A DNA stretch of 64,000 nt from Actinomadura xylanilytica (GTDB lineage: Bacteria > Actinomycetota > Actinomycetes > Streptosporangiales > Streptosporangiaceae): the NCBI RefSeq assembly GCF_030283145.1, contig NZ_JASNWE010000002.1:744001-808000 (forward strand), written 5' to 3'. The notes below the pieces were generated by a model. It was not told where the DNA came from. It was given only the letters and a program-made list of their open reading frames with translations, and did no database searches. This document shows, in pieces, positions 36,400 to 44,833 of this stretch. Both the position numbers and the translations under genes were made by a program. Position 1 is the first letter of the stretch; the number at the start of each line of letters is the position of its first letter.

Positions 36400-37287
36400 T
36401 CAGCCGACCGTCACCAGGGCGACTCCGGCCACCGCCACGGCCATGCCCAGCCGCTGGACCGCGCGGAGCCGCTCGCTGTAGGCGGCCCGGGCCAGCAGGA
36501 CCGTGATCGCGGGGTAGAGCGAGGTGAGGACGGCGGCGAGGCTGAGCAGCCCGGCCTGCGCGGCGAGGAAGTAGAGGGCGTTCGCGCCGGCGTCGAGGGC
36601 GCCGGAGATCAGGGCGAGGCCGATCAGGGTGCGGCCGGAGACCGGCGGGCCGGTGTCCGGGCCGTGCAGTCGGACGGCGATGATCAGGGCGGTGGCGATC
36701 ACGCAGACGTTCCCGGCCCTGGCCGCGACCAGGGGCCACAGGCCGCTGTCGCCGTCGCCCGAGGTCTTCAGCAGGATGAAGAAGATCCCGAAGCAGGCGC
36801 CGGAGATCCCCGCCACGACCGGGCCGTTGTCGAGCAGGCGGCGCACGCCGGACGGGCGGGCGGTGTCCTCGCGGGTGCCGCCGTCCTCCATGCTGACCAG
36901 GCCGATCGCGACCAGGCACAGCAGCATTCCGGCCAGCACGCCGGCGCCCAGCCGCTCGCCCCGGGCCACTCCGGCGATCACCGGCAGCACCGCGGCGGCC
37001 AGCGCCGACACCGGGGCGACCACGCTCATCGGGCCGCGCGCCAGCGCCCGGTAGAAGGCGATCAGCCCGACGCCGCCGGCCAACCCGGCGGCGAAGCCCC
37101 AGCCGAGGCCGGCCCAGGTGGCGTGGCCGCCGGTGAGGAACGCGGCGGCGAGCACGACGACCAGGCCCATCGGGACGCACCACATCAGCGCCTTGAGAGC
37201 GGTCGACCGCCGGGACACGGCGCCGCCGAGGAAGTCGGCGACGCCGTAGGCGAGGGCCGCACTCAGGGCGAGCGCGGTCACCATCAT
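36400..37287 (-). CDS. EamA family (DMT) transporter
   Basis: 295 residues, ten predicted membrane helices in two EamA repeats: helices 1-5 from ALALSAALAYGVADFLGG, 6-10 from AGISGACFGIFFILLK. Family members export metabolites or amino acids; the substrate is unknown. ATG 37287 overlaps the stop of the B3/B4 gene by ATGA, so the two are co-translated. The XRE-cupin gene is divergent from this operon. Confidence 0.9.
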   Translation of the reverse strand: MMVTALALSAALAYGVADFLGGAVSRRSTALKALMWCVPMGLVVVLAAAFLTGGHATWAGLGWGFAAGLAGGVGLIAFYRALARGPMSVVAPVSALAAAVLPVIAGVARGERLGAGVLAGMLLCLVAIGLVSMEDGGTREDTARPSGVRRLLDNGPVVAGISGACFGIFFILLKTSGDGDSGLWPLVAARAGNVCVIATALIIAVRLHGPDTGPPVSGRTLIGLALISGALDAGANALYFLAAQAGLLSLAAVLTSLYPAITVLLARAAYSERLRAVQRLGMAVAVAGVALVTVG

Positions 37288-37955
37288 TCGCCGCCTATCA
37301 GGCGGGTCTCGATCCTGACGTCCGGAGTGATGAGGCGGAGGCGGCCGGCGAGGTCGGTCCCCGCCTCGTGGAGGCGGTCCAGGGAGTAGGGCGCGAGGCG
37401 TTCGAGGAGGAACAGGGCGTTCGTGGTGGTCTCGGTGAGGCGGGTGCGGGCGCACTGCCGCCAGTTCCACCGGCGGCAGGTGACGCCGTCGTCGTCGCGC
37501 CACACCACTTCGCCCTCAGCGGGATGCTCGGTGATGGTCTCGCCGCCCGAGACGGTGTCGAACGGCTCGTCGCCGCGCGCCCGGACCAGCCGGGCGGGGC
37601 CGCGGTAGGCGTCCAGGTCCTCGCCGCCGATGGGGAGCGCGTACTCGAGGCTGACGGCGTTGTAGGCGTCCACGACCTTGTTGACGGCGGGGAGGGCGTC
37701 GGCGCGGCGGAGCAGGGCCTCGACGGACGGGCGGGTGCGCTTCGGCTTGGCGCCGAACGCCCGGTACGCCTCGCGCCACGCCTCCACGTGGGGGTCGCCC
37801 AGGGACTCGGGCGCGGCTTTGGCGGCCAGGTCCAGCCAGGTCGCCGAGGTCGCGTCGCCCGGTCCGTTGGACAGGCCCGTCGCGGTCATGACGAGCACCG
37901 CGAAATCGGGGCGCAGTTCGCGTACGGCCTCGTCGACGACGATCCTGTCGAGCAT
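37284..37955 (-). CDS. B3/B4 domain-containing protein
   Basis: 223 residues, a free-standing version of the B3/B4 editing-associated domain of phenylalanyl-tRNA synthetase beta chain: FGAKPKRTRPSVEALLRRAD, then LPAVNKVVDAYNAVSLEYAL-PIGGEDLD and a later NWRQCARTRLTETTTNALFL. Stand-alone B3/B4 proteins may hydrolyse mischarged tRNA or bind amino acids; the substrate is not known. ATG 37955 has GGAAGGAG upstream. It is translationally coupled to the EamA gene. Confidence 0.88.
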   Translation of the reverse strand: MLDRIVVDEAVRELRPDFAVLVMTATGLSNGPGDATSATWLDLAAKAAPESLGDPHVEAWREAYRAFGAKPKRTRPSVEALLRRADALPAVNKVVDAYNAVSLEYALPIGGEDLDAYRGPARLVRARGDEPFDTVSGGETITEHPAEGEVVWRDDDGVTCRRWNWRQCARTRLTETTTNALFLLERLAPYSLDRLHEAGTDLAGRLRLITPDVRIETRLIGGE

Positions 37956-37992
37956 CCCAGTCTCCTTCCGGGGCCGGTCGGCGCCACGGTTG

Positions 37993-38032
37993 CGGTCATT
38001 TTAATGAACTCTATATATCATCATAACGACCG
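37993..38032. promoter_or_regulatory. AT-rich divergent promoter/operator
   Basis: Between the B3/B4 operon and the XRE-cupin gene, an unusually AT-rich 25-base stretch (about 38000-38025, ttaatgaactctatatatca) is bounded by an imperfect inverted repeat cggtcatt/aacgaccg. It is a probable promoter with a regulator site. Confidence 0.55.
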
Positions 38033-38137
38033 TGAGGCGCGGCGGTGGTTTGTGGGATCGTTCGTGCCCGGGGTGGGATCCGGCCGCGGGGCGGGCACGG
38101 CCGGGACGCCCCGTCCGGCCCAGTGGGAGGAGACCTC

Positions 38138-38701
38138 GTGAGCGAGCAGGAGGCGATCGGCGGGGCCGTCGCCAGAACCGTCCGGGCCCTGCGGGCGGGG
38201 CACGGCTGGAGCCTGGACGAGCTGGCCGGGCGGGCCGGGGTCAGCAAGGGCGTGCTCGTCGGCCTGGAGCAGGGGCGCGGCAACCCCAACCTCGGCACGC
38301 TGATCCGGATCTCCGACGCGCTCGGCGTGCCGCTCACCCGGCTCGTCCAGGTCGAGGAGGAGCCGCCGGTGCGGATCTTCCCGCCCGACCGGCACGTGGT
38401 GCTCTGGCACGGCGGCTCGGGCGGCACCGGGACGTTGCTCGCCGGGAGCGATCCGCGCCCCTCCCTGGAACTGTGGCACTGGGAGCTGCGGCCCGGCGAG
38501 GTCCGCGAGAGCGACGCGCACGTGCCCGGCACCAAGGAGATCGTCTACGTGCAGGACGGCACGCTCACGCTGACCGTGGACGGCGGCACCGACCTCATCA
38601 CGACGGGAACGGCGGCGGTGTTCGTCGGCGACCGCCCGCACGCCTTCGGCAACGGCGGCGACCGCGACCTGCGCTTCGTGCTGGCGGTCCTGGACCTGTG
38701 A
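38138..38701 (+). CDS. XRE-family regulator with cupin domain
   Basis: 187 residues. The HTH at about 10-65 (VRALRAGHGWSLDELAGRAG, VSKGVLVGLEQGRGNPNLGT) precedes a cupin-2 sensor domain (ELWHWELRPGEVRESDAHVP, TKEIVYVQDGTLTLTVDGGT). Such proteins usually sense a small metabolite and control an adjacent exporter or catabolic operon. GTG 38138 follows GGGAGGAGACC. The divergent B3/B4-EamA operon is the natural target. Confidence 0.9.
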   Translation: MSEQEAIGGAVARTVRALRAGHGWSLDELAGRAGVSKGVLVGLEQGRGNPNLGTLIRISDALGVPLTRLVQVEEEPPVRIFPPDRHVVLWHGGSGGTGTLLAGSDPRPSLELWHWELRPGEVRESDAHVPGTKEIVYVQDGTLTLTVDGGTDLITTGTAAVFVGDRPHAFGNGGDRDLRFVLAVLDL

Positions 38702-38797
38702 TCCCCCGGCCACCACCCCGCCCACGGACAGGCGGCGGGCGGATGAGCCCGGCCTCCCAGGCGCCCCGGCCGATCCGAGGATCAGTCGAACCGGATC

Positions 38798-39934
38798 TCA
38801 GCCGCTGAGGCGGACGGGCATCACCAGGTAGCGGTAGCCGGTACCGGCCGTGTCCTCGGTGTCCTCATCGTCGGAGACGGCGCTGAGGAGGGCCGCGCGG
38901 ATGGGGCCGGCGCATTCCAGGCGGGCGTGCTCGGTGCCGATGCCCGCCAGGCCGTCGAGCAGGTACTGGGGGCTGAACGCGATGTCGACGTCGTCGCCGG
39001 TGAGGGTGGTGGCGAGGCTCTCGTTGGCGCGGGCGGCGTCGCCGGACGCGGCGCGGACGCGCACCTCGCCCTCGCTGAACGCCAGCCGGATCGGGGTGCC
39101 CCGGTCGGTGACCAGCGCCGCCCGCTTGACGGCCTCGACGAACGCGGCCGTGCGGACGTGCGCGGTGGAGGTCCAGGTGCCCTTGAGCCGCGCGCGGTAG
39201 TCGATGTACTGGTCGTCCAGCAGGCGGGTGGTCATACTGCGCCCGCCGCCCGAGACACCGATCAGCGAGCCCGCCCCGCCGTCGAGGCGGAGGGTGACGT
39301 CGGCGCCCGGACTGATCGCCTTGGCGGTGTCGGCGAGGGTGCGGGCGGGCACCACGACGCCCGCGGCGAACCCGGGGCCGGACGGGTTCCAGGCGAGCTC
39401 GCGGACGGCGATGCGGTAGCGGTCGGTGCAGGCGAGCCACATCGTGTCGCCCTCGAAATCGATCCGCGCGCCCGTCAGCATGGGCAGGGTGTCGTCGCGG
39501 CCGGACGCGGGCGTCACCTGGGCGACGGCGGCGGCGAAGACGTCGCCGGGGACGGTGCCGGCGACGGCCGGCGGTTCGGGCAGGGCGGGGTAGTCCTCCA
39601 CCGGCATGGTCAGCAGCCCGAACTCGGCGCTGCCGCAGCGGAGCACCATCTCGGCGCCTTCCACGGAGATATCCACAGGCTGTGGAGGAAGGCTGCGGAC
39701 GATCTCGGCGAGCAGCCGTCCGGGGACCAGTACCCGTCCCGGCGCCGCCACGGCGGCCTCGATGCGCGACTGCGCGGACACCTCGTAGTCGAACCCGGCC
39801 AGCGACAACGCGCCGTCGGCGGACGTCTCGACGAGCATGCCCGCGAGCACCGGAAGTGCCGGCCGGGCCGGCAGGGACCGCGCCGCCCACGCCACGGCCT
39901 CGGCGAGCGTCTGACGGTCGACCCGGAACTCCAC
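38798..39934 (-). CDS. DNA polymerase III beta subunit paralog
   Basis: 378 residues with all three beta-clamp domains: MEFRVDRQTLAEAVAWAARS at the start, a middle LPMLTGARIDFEGDTMWLAC-TDRYR and a C-terminal LAFSEGEVRVRAASGDAARA, then a final YRYLVMPVRL, close to the clamp's PVR ending. dnaN normally sits beside dnaA. This copy is between a regulator and a repair operon, so it is most likely a second sliding clamp. Streptomyces genomes also carry a second copy. Its role in repair or translesion synthesis is an inference from the neighbours. Confidence 0.85.
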   Translation of the reverse strand: MEFRVDRQTLAEAVAWAARSLPARPALPVLAGMLVETSADGALSLAGFDYEVSAQSRIEAAVAAPGRVLVPGRLLAEIVRSLPPQPVDISVEGAEMVLRCGSAEFGLLTMPVEDYPALPEPPAVAGTVPGDVFAAAVAQVTPASGRDDTLPMLTGARIDFEGDTMWLACTDRYRIAVRELAWNPSGPGFAAGVVVPARTLADTAKAISPGADVTLRLDGGAGSLIGVSGGGRSMTTRLLDDQYIDYRARLKGTWTSTAHVRTAAFVEAVKRAALVTDRGTPIRLAFSEGEVRVRAASGDAARANESLATTLTGDDVDIAFSPQYLLDGLAGIGTEHARLECAGPIRAALLSAVSDDEDTEDTAGTGYRYLVMPVRLSG

Positions 39935-40086
39935 TGTGACCTGCCTTTCGCCGGGGGATCCCCCTCCATCGCCCGCACGCTAACCGCCGCCTCGGACAGA
40001 ATCGCGCGCTCCCCAGTGCGGGGATCCGGACCGACACTCCAGGCGGCTCCATACGGCGCTGTCCTATGAGCCAGTGCGCGTCCTGC

Positions 40087-40632
40087 TCAGAAGAGCGTCT
40101 CCGCCGCACCGGCCGCGCCAGTGCGGTTCCCCCGTTCGAAGTCGAGCAGGAGCCGCTTGCGCTCCAGCCCGCCTCCGTAGCCGGTGAGGCTGCCGGTGGA
40201 ACCCACGACGCGATGGCACGGGACGATGATGCTGACCGGGTTGCGACCGTTGGCGAGGCCGACCGCGCGAGACGCGCTGGGGTTGCCGATCTCCACTGCG
40301 AGTTCTCCGTACGAGATGGTCTCCCCATAGGGGATGTCTTGCAGGGCCGCCCAGACCCGCTGCTGGAACGGCGTGCCGCGCAGGTTGAGCGGCAGGTCGA
40401 AGTCGGTGAGCTCGCCCGCGAAGTAGGCGGCCAGTTGCTCGGTGACGGAACGGAACGGTTCCGCGGTCGGGTCGGGGGCGGGGACGCCGAACGTCTCGTC
40501 CGGTGGGCGATGCCGTTGCAGGTCCATGTAGAGCCCGGACAGGGCGCCGTCGGTCGCCACCAGGGTGAGGCGGCTGAAGGGGTTGTCCAGCACGGTGTAC
40601 ATGCGGCTCCCGTTGGCGGTGATGGTGCTCAT
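40087..40632 (-). CDS. ogt: methylated-DNA-protein cysteine methyltransferase
   Basis: 181 residues. The acceptor motif P-C139-H-R-V is intact, and the preceding GTPFQQRVWAALQDIPYGET and SYGELAVEIGNPSASRAVG give the full DNA-binding core. The N-terminal half (YTVLDNPFSRLTLVATDGAL) is the methyltransferase_1N domain. The protein removes O6-methylguanine and is consumed in the reaction. It lies 15 bases after the Ada-AlkA gene, with GAAAGGAC before ATG 40632, in a two-gene alkylation-repair operon. Confidence 0.95.
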   Translation of the reverse strand: MSTITANGSRMYTVLDNPFSRLTLVATDGALSGLYMDLQRHRPPDETFGVPAPDPTAEPFRSVTEQLAAYFAGELTDFDLPLNLRGTPFQQRVWAALQDIPYGETISYGELAVEIGNPSASRAVGLANGRNPVSIIVPCHRVVGSTGSLTGYGGGLERKRLLLDFERGNRTGAAGAAETLF

Positions 40633-40647
40633 GGGGTGTCCTTTCGT

Positions 40648-42120
40648 TCAGCCGGTCGGGAGGAGGTTGATGGGGTGGTCACCAGTCGCCCACAGATACT
40701 GCACGGCGTAGGCGCGCCATGGGCGCCAGTGCGCGGCGCGGCGGGTGAGGGCGGCGGGCGTCTCGGGAAGGCCGAGGTCACGGGCGGCGGCGCGGACGCC
40801 GAGATCGCCGGGAATGAACGCGTCGGGGTCGCCGAGGGCGCGCATCGCGATCGACTCGATCGTCCACGGGCCGAACCCGGGCAGGGCGGTGAGGGCGGCG
40901 CGGGCCTCGTCCCAGTCGCTGCCCACGCCGAGGTCGACGTCCCCCTTCACGAGCGCCTCGACCAGCGTGGTCAGGGTGGAGCGGCGGCTCTGCGGGAACG
41001 CGAGCGTGCCCGGATCGAGACCGGCGAGCGCCTCCGGGGACGGGAACAGGTGGGTCAGGCCGCCGCCCGGATCGGCGACCGGGTCGCCGTGCGCGAGGAC
41101 GAGCCGGGACGCGTGGGTGCGTGCGGCGGCGGTCGAGACCTGCTGGCCGAGCACGGCCCGCACGGCGAACTCCGGGCCGTCCACCGTGCGCGGGACGCGG
41201 CGCCCGGGGGCCTTGCGGACGAGCGGCGCCAGCACCGGGTCGGTGCCGAGCTGGTCGTCGACCGCGACGGGGTCGGCGTCGAGGTCGAGCATCCAGCGGC
41301 AGCGACTGATCGCGATGGTGAGGTCGCGCAGGTCGGTCAGCGTCAGCGCGCAGGCCACGTGGTCGGGCCGGGGACGCAGGGTGACGATTCCATGACCGTT
41401 CGGTAGCCGCAGGGTGCGGCGATACGCGCCGTCCCGCCACTCCTCCACTCCGGGCACGGCGGTCGCGGCCAGGTGCCCGAAGAGGTTGTCCGGGCAGAGC
41501 GGCGCGCGGAACGGCAGCCGCAGCGACAGCGAGCCGGACACGGCGGCCGGGTGCCCCCGCGCGACGCGGTCGCGCAGTTCGGTGGGCGTGAGCGCGAAGA
41601 CCTCGCGGACCGTCTCGTTGAACGCGCGGATGCTCGCGAAGCCCGCCGCGAACGCCACGTCCCCCATCGGGATCGCGGTGGTCTCGATCAGCAGCCGCGC
41701 GGTCTGGGCGCGCTGCGCCCGCGCGAGGGCGAGCGGGCCCGCGCCGAGCTCGGCGCGGAGCTGCCGCTCGATCTGGCGGGTGCTGTAGCCGAGGCGGCCG
41801 GCCAGTCCGGGCACGCCCTCCCGGTCGACCACCCCGTCGGCGATCAGCCGCATCGCGCGGGCCACGGCGTCGGCCCGCTGGTTCCATTCGGGCGAGCCGG
41901 GGCTGGAGTCGGGACGGCACCGCTTGCAGGCCCGGAATCCGGCCTGCTGAGCGGCGGCGGCGCTAGGGTAGAAGCGCATGTTCTGCGGCTTGGGCGGCGC
42001 CACGGGGCAGCTCGGCCGGCAGTAGATGCCGGTGGTCAGCACCGCGCCGAAGAACCATCCGTCGAAGCGGGCGTCCTTCGACTGGACCGCGCGCAGGCAC
42101 CGCTCCACGTCTTCATGCAT
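40648..42120 (-). CDS. alkA: Ada-AlkA fusion: DNA-3-methyladenine glycosylase/regulator
   Basis: 490 residues in three parts. First is an AdaA zinc domain with C34, C38, C65 and C68, where C34 is the phosphotriester methyl acceptor. Second is an AraC-type HTH pair (GRLGYSTRQIERQLRAELGA; ALARAQRAQTARLLIETT). Third is the AlkA N-terminal domain and HhH-GPD glycosylase (DGPEFAVRAVLGQQVSTAAA; PGFGPWTIESIAMRALGDPD with the catalytic D). It can sense methylation, activate its operon and excise alkylated bases. The downstream ogt gene completes the set. The fusion form is typical of actinobacteria. Confidence 0.95.
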   Translation of the reverse strand: MHEDVERCLRAVQSKDARFDGWFFGAVLTTGIYCRPSCPVAPPKPQNMRFYPSAAAAQQAGFRACKRCRPDSSPGSPEWNQRADAVARAMRLIADGVVDREGVPGLAGRLGYSTRQIERQLRAELGAGPLALARAQRAQTARLLIETTAIPMGDVAFAAGFASIRAFNETVREVFALTPTELRDRVARGHPAAVSGSLSLRLPFRAPLCPDNLFGHLAATAVPGVEEWRDGAYRRTLRLPNGHGIVTLRPRPDHVACALTLTDLRDLTIAISRCRWMLDLDADPVAVDDQLGTDPVLAPLVRKAPGRRVPRTVDGPEFAVRAVLGQQVSTAAARTHASRLVLAHGDPVADPGGGLTHLFPSPEALAGLDPGTLAFPQSRRSTLTTLVEALVKGDVDLGVGSDWDEARAALTALPGFGPWTIESIAMRALGDPDAFIPGDLGVRAAARDLGLPETPAALTRRAAHWRPWRAYAVQYLWATGDHPINLLPTG

Positions 42121-42170
42121 ATCTCCAGCATCGCCGATGGTCAGCGGATTCCACTAGCGAGAATCCGACA

Positions 42171-43310
42171 TCATCGTCGAGCCGGATCCCGCTCCCGGGA
42201 AGCGTCCGGAGAAGCCTCCCGGGAGGCGTCCGGGGCGCCGCCGCCGCGGCCCGCGAAGGCGTACAGCACCACGCCCGCGCAGATCGCGAGGATGCCCGTC
42301 CAGGCCCACGCCCCGGGCGGCGCCGACGAGGCGATCACCGGCTCGGCCAGCGCGACGAAGGCCACCTCGGCCGCCTGCGTCGCCTCCACCGCCGCCAGCC
42401 GCAGCGGATGCCGCCGCACCCGGTGCGTCGCGGCGAAGAACAGCGATGTGGCGATCACGCCTGAGCAGACCGCGACCAGAGCCGTCGTGGCGAGCTGCCC
42501 GCCGGACGGCGGCCCGGCCCGCAGCCCGCCCGCCAGGGCGACGAGCAGCCAGAACGGCAGGCTCGCGAGCGACATGGCCAGCAGCCGCTGGAAGGTGTCC
42601 AGGCCGGCGCCCGCCGGCCCCGTGCCCTCCGGCTCGCCGCCCTCCGGCTCGCCGCCCTCCGCCGCGGTGCCCGCCGGCTCCGCGACCGCGAGCTCCATCG
42701 TCCGCCGGTTGCCCACGGGATAGGCGATGGCGGCGACGAGCACAACCACGATCCCGCCGGCCATCTCCCACGACAGGCCGCCGTGGCCGAACTGGGTGAG
42801 GAAGACCCCCGCCAGGATCAGCCCGGACAGCACCAGGCCCTGGACCGGGATCCGGCCCCGGTCGTCGTCGTACAGCAGCGGCGCGAGCAGCACCCCGCAG
42901 ACGATGGTCACCTGCCAGGTCGCCGCGACCGTCCAGCCCGGCGCGAGGTCGGCGGCCAGGCAGATCGGCGCGTAGAAGAGACCGAACCCGACCGTGCTCC
43001 ACAGGATCCAGGGGCCCGGGTTCGCGCGCAGCGCCCGCAGGACGGGCCGGACACCGCGGCGCGCGGCGACGATGGCCAGGAAGATCGGGAGCGAGTAGAG
43101 GAAGCGGAGCGACGCGCTCCACTCCCAGGCCCCGCCGTCCACGGCCATGATCCGGTTGGCGATGAACGAGACCGAGAAGAACAGCGCGCCGAGCACGGCG
43201 AGGCCGATCGCCACCGTCGCGCCTCCGGCCCCTCCAGAGCCGTCGCCGCCCGCGGCCCGAGTCCCGCTCGCGCGGCCCGTCCGGGCGTCCGCCGTCGCCG
43301 AGTCCGACAC
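42171..43310 (-). CDS. EmrE-type multidrug resistance efflux transporter
   Basis: 379 residues, about ten helices. The opening SVSFIANRIMAVDGGAWEWS and ASLRFLYSLPIFLAIVAA identify the Multidrug resistance efflux transporter branch of the DMT superfamily. A loop near 205-230 has a GGEPEGGEPEGTG repeat, and the C-terminal tail has PDASREASPDASRERD; both are short internal duplications. The N-terminal 30 residues are Gly/Ala-rich. The substrate range is not known. A SnoaL-like gene is divergent 200 bases away. Confidence 0.85.
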   Translation of the reverse strand: MSDSATADARTGRASGTRAAGGDGSGGAGGATVAIGLAVLGALFFSVSFIANRIMAVDGGAWEWSASLRFLYSLPIFLAIVAARRGVRPVLRALRANPGPWILWSTVGFGLFYAPICLAADLAPGWTVAATWQVTIVCGVLLAPLLYDDDRGRIPVQGLVLSGLILAGVFLTQFGHGGLSWEMAGGIVVVLVAAIAYPVGNRRTMELAVAEPAGTAAEGGEPEGGEPEGTGPAGAGLDTFQRLLAMSLASLPFWLLVALAGGLRAGPPSGGQLATTALVAVCSGVIATSLFFAATHRVRRHPLRLAAVEATQAAEVAFVALAEPVIASSAPPGAWAWTGILAICAGVVLYAFAGRGGGAPDASREASPDASRERDPARR

Positions 43311-43510
43311 TGAAACGCTCCTCCGCGCCGCCGTCTTCCGTCCGCCTCCGGAGCCGATGCCGGAAGCAAGCCGACACTATCCACCTGATCAACGGACGAA
43401 TCGGGCCGTCCCTCCGGGCATGACCTCCCAGGTAATCGATCTTCCTCGCGGACCCCGGCAAAGTACAGGACACCGGGACGGACCCGGAGGATCAAGACAG
43501 GAGCATCGCG

Positions 43511-43876
43511 ATGAACGACGCGCAGCAGTTCGTGGAGCGCTACCTGGCCACCTGGAACGAGACCGACCCCGCCGCCCTGCGCGCCGCCGTCGAGACCCTG
43601 TGGACCGAGGACGGCGCGTACACCGACCCGCTGGCCGACGTGGCGGGGCACGACGCCATCGCCGCCACCATCGGCGCGGTGCAGGAGCAGTTCCCCGGCC
43701 TGGTCTTCCGGGCCGGCGGCCCCGTGGACGCCCACCACGACCAGGCCCGCTTCACCTGGGAGCTCGGCCCGGAAGGCGGCGAGGCGCTGGTGGTCGGGTT
43801 CGACGTGGCGGTGTTCGCGGCGGACGGGCGGCTCGGCAAGGTGTACGGGTTCCTCGACAAGGTCCCGACGGCCTGA
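43511..43876 (+). CDS. nuclear transport factor 2 family protein
   Basis: 121 residues: FVERYLATWNETDPAALRAA, LWTEDGAYTDPLADVAGHDA, and a final VAVFAADGRLGKVYGFLDKV. This is the SnoaL-like small alpha+beta barrel. The pocket suggests a small-molecule ligand, but there is no assignable reaction. ATG 43511 follows AGGAGCATCGCG. Unlike the first SnoaL-like protein (19248), it has no TetR neighbour. Confidence 0.85.
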   Translation: MNDAQQFVERYLATWNETDPAALRAAVETLWTEDGAYTDPLADVAGHDAIAATIGAVQEQFPGLVFRAGGPVDAHHDQARFTWELGPEGGEALVVGFDVAVFAADGRLGKVYGFLDKVPTA

Positions 43877-43931
43877 CGCCGGGTTCCGGGTGCAGCCGAA
43901 GCGGGCCCGGCGTACCGGGTGCCGCCAAGGC

Positions 43932-43960
43932 GTCTCCCGCCGGCCGGACCGGCGGGAGAC
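43932..43960. terminator. hairpin between NTF2 gene and SDR gene
   Basis: Perfect 12-bp arms gtctcccgccgg/ccggcgggagac with a 5-nt loop lie between convergent genes. Confidence 0.8.
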
Positions 43961-44011
43961 GGGAGGCGAGGGGGACGGGGTCGCGGCCGGCGCGGGGCGC
44001 CGCCGACGGGC

Positions 44012-44809
44012 TCACAGCTGGCGCAGGGCGCCGCCGTCGACGGCCCACTCGGCGCCGGTGACCTGCCCGGCCGGCGGCGACAGCAGGTACGCGATCACCC
44101 GGGCGACGTCGTCCGGGGTGCCGAGCCGGGCGGTGGGCAGCCGCCGCTCCTCCCGGACGAACCGGTCGATCGCCTCGTCCACCGGCAGCCCGTACTGCTC
44201 GGCGAGCTGGTCGGCGAACCCGCCGGGCTCGTCCCACAGGCGGGTGCGGGTGGGGCCGGGGGTGACGACGTTCGACCGGATCCCGCAGCGGCCGAACTCG
44301 ACGGCGAGGGTCTTCGACACCGCCAGCAGCGCGGTCTTGGACGCGGCGTAGTCGACCAGCGGCGTGTCGGGGAACCGGGCCGCCTCGCTGGAGACGTGCA
44401 CCAGCGCCCCCGCCCCCTGGTCGATCAAGGCGGGCAGCGCGGCGCGGGCCATCCGCACCGCCGAGTGGAAGTTCAGCTCGAACGTGGCGTGCCACTGCGC
44501 GTCGGTCACGTCCAGGAAGCCGATGCGGGACTCCAGTCCCCCCGCGTTGTTGACCAGCCCGTCGAGCCGCCCGTGCCGGGCCAGCGCGGTGTCCACGACG
44601 CGCTGCGCGGCATCGGGGTCGGTCACGTCGGCGGCGACGGCGCTCACTCGTCCGTCCGCGCCCGCCGCGCCGCCCGGCCGGTCGGCGGGCCTGCGGGAGA
44701 CGCCGATCACGGACGCGCCCTCGCCCGCCAGGAGCCGCGCGGTCGCCTCCCCGATCCCGGCGGAGGCGCCGGTGACGATGAAGACCTTGCCGGAGAGTTC
44801 GAGATCCAT
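44012..44809 (-). CDS. short-chain dehydrogenase/reductase
   Basis: 265 residues of the classical SDR family: nucleotide site TGASAGIGEA, NNAG near the middle and the active site S...Y-x-x-x-K (VSSEAARFPDTPLVDYAASK). The end GQVTGAEWAVDGGALRQL is the usual C-terminus. Substrate unknown. RBS AAGGGAA precedes ATG 44809. It is 24 bases downstream of the MFS gene in the same operon, divergent from the XRE regulator. Confidence 0.92.
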   Translation of the reverse strand: MDLELSGKVFIVTGASAGIGEATARLLAGEGASVIGVSRRPADRPGGAAGADGRVSAVAADVTDPDAAQRVVDTALARHGRLDGLVNNAGGLESRIGFLDVTDAQWHATFELNFHSAVRMARAALPALIDQGAGALVHVSSEAARFPDTPLVDYAASKTALLAVSKTLAVEFGRCGIRSNVVTPGPTRTRLWDEPGGFADQLAEQYGLPVDEAIDRFVREERRLPTARLGTPDDVARVIAYLLSPPAGQVTGAEWAVDGGALRQL

Positions 44810-44833
44810 GGTTTCGTTCCCTTTCGAAAGCGG

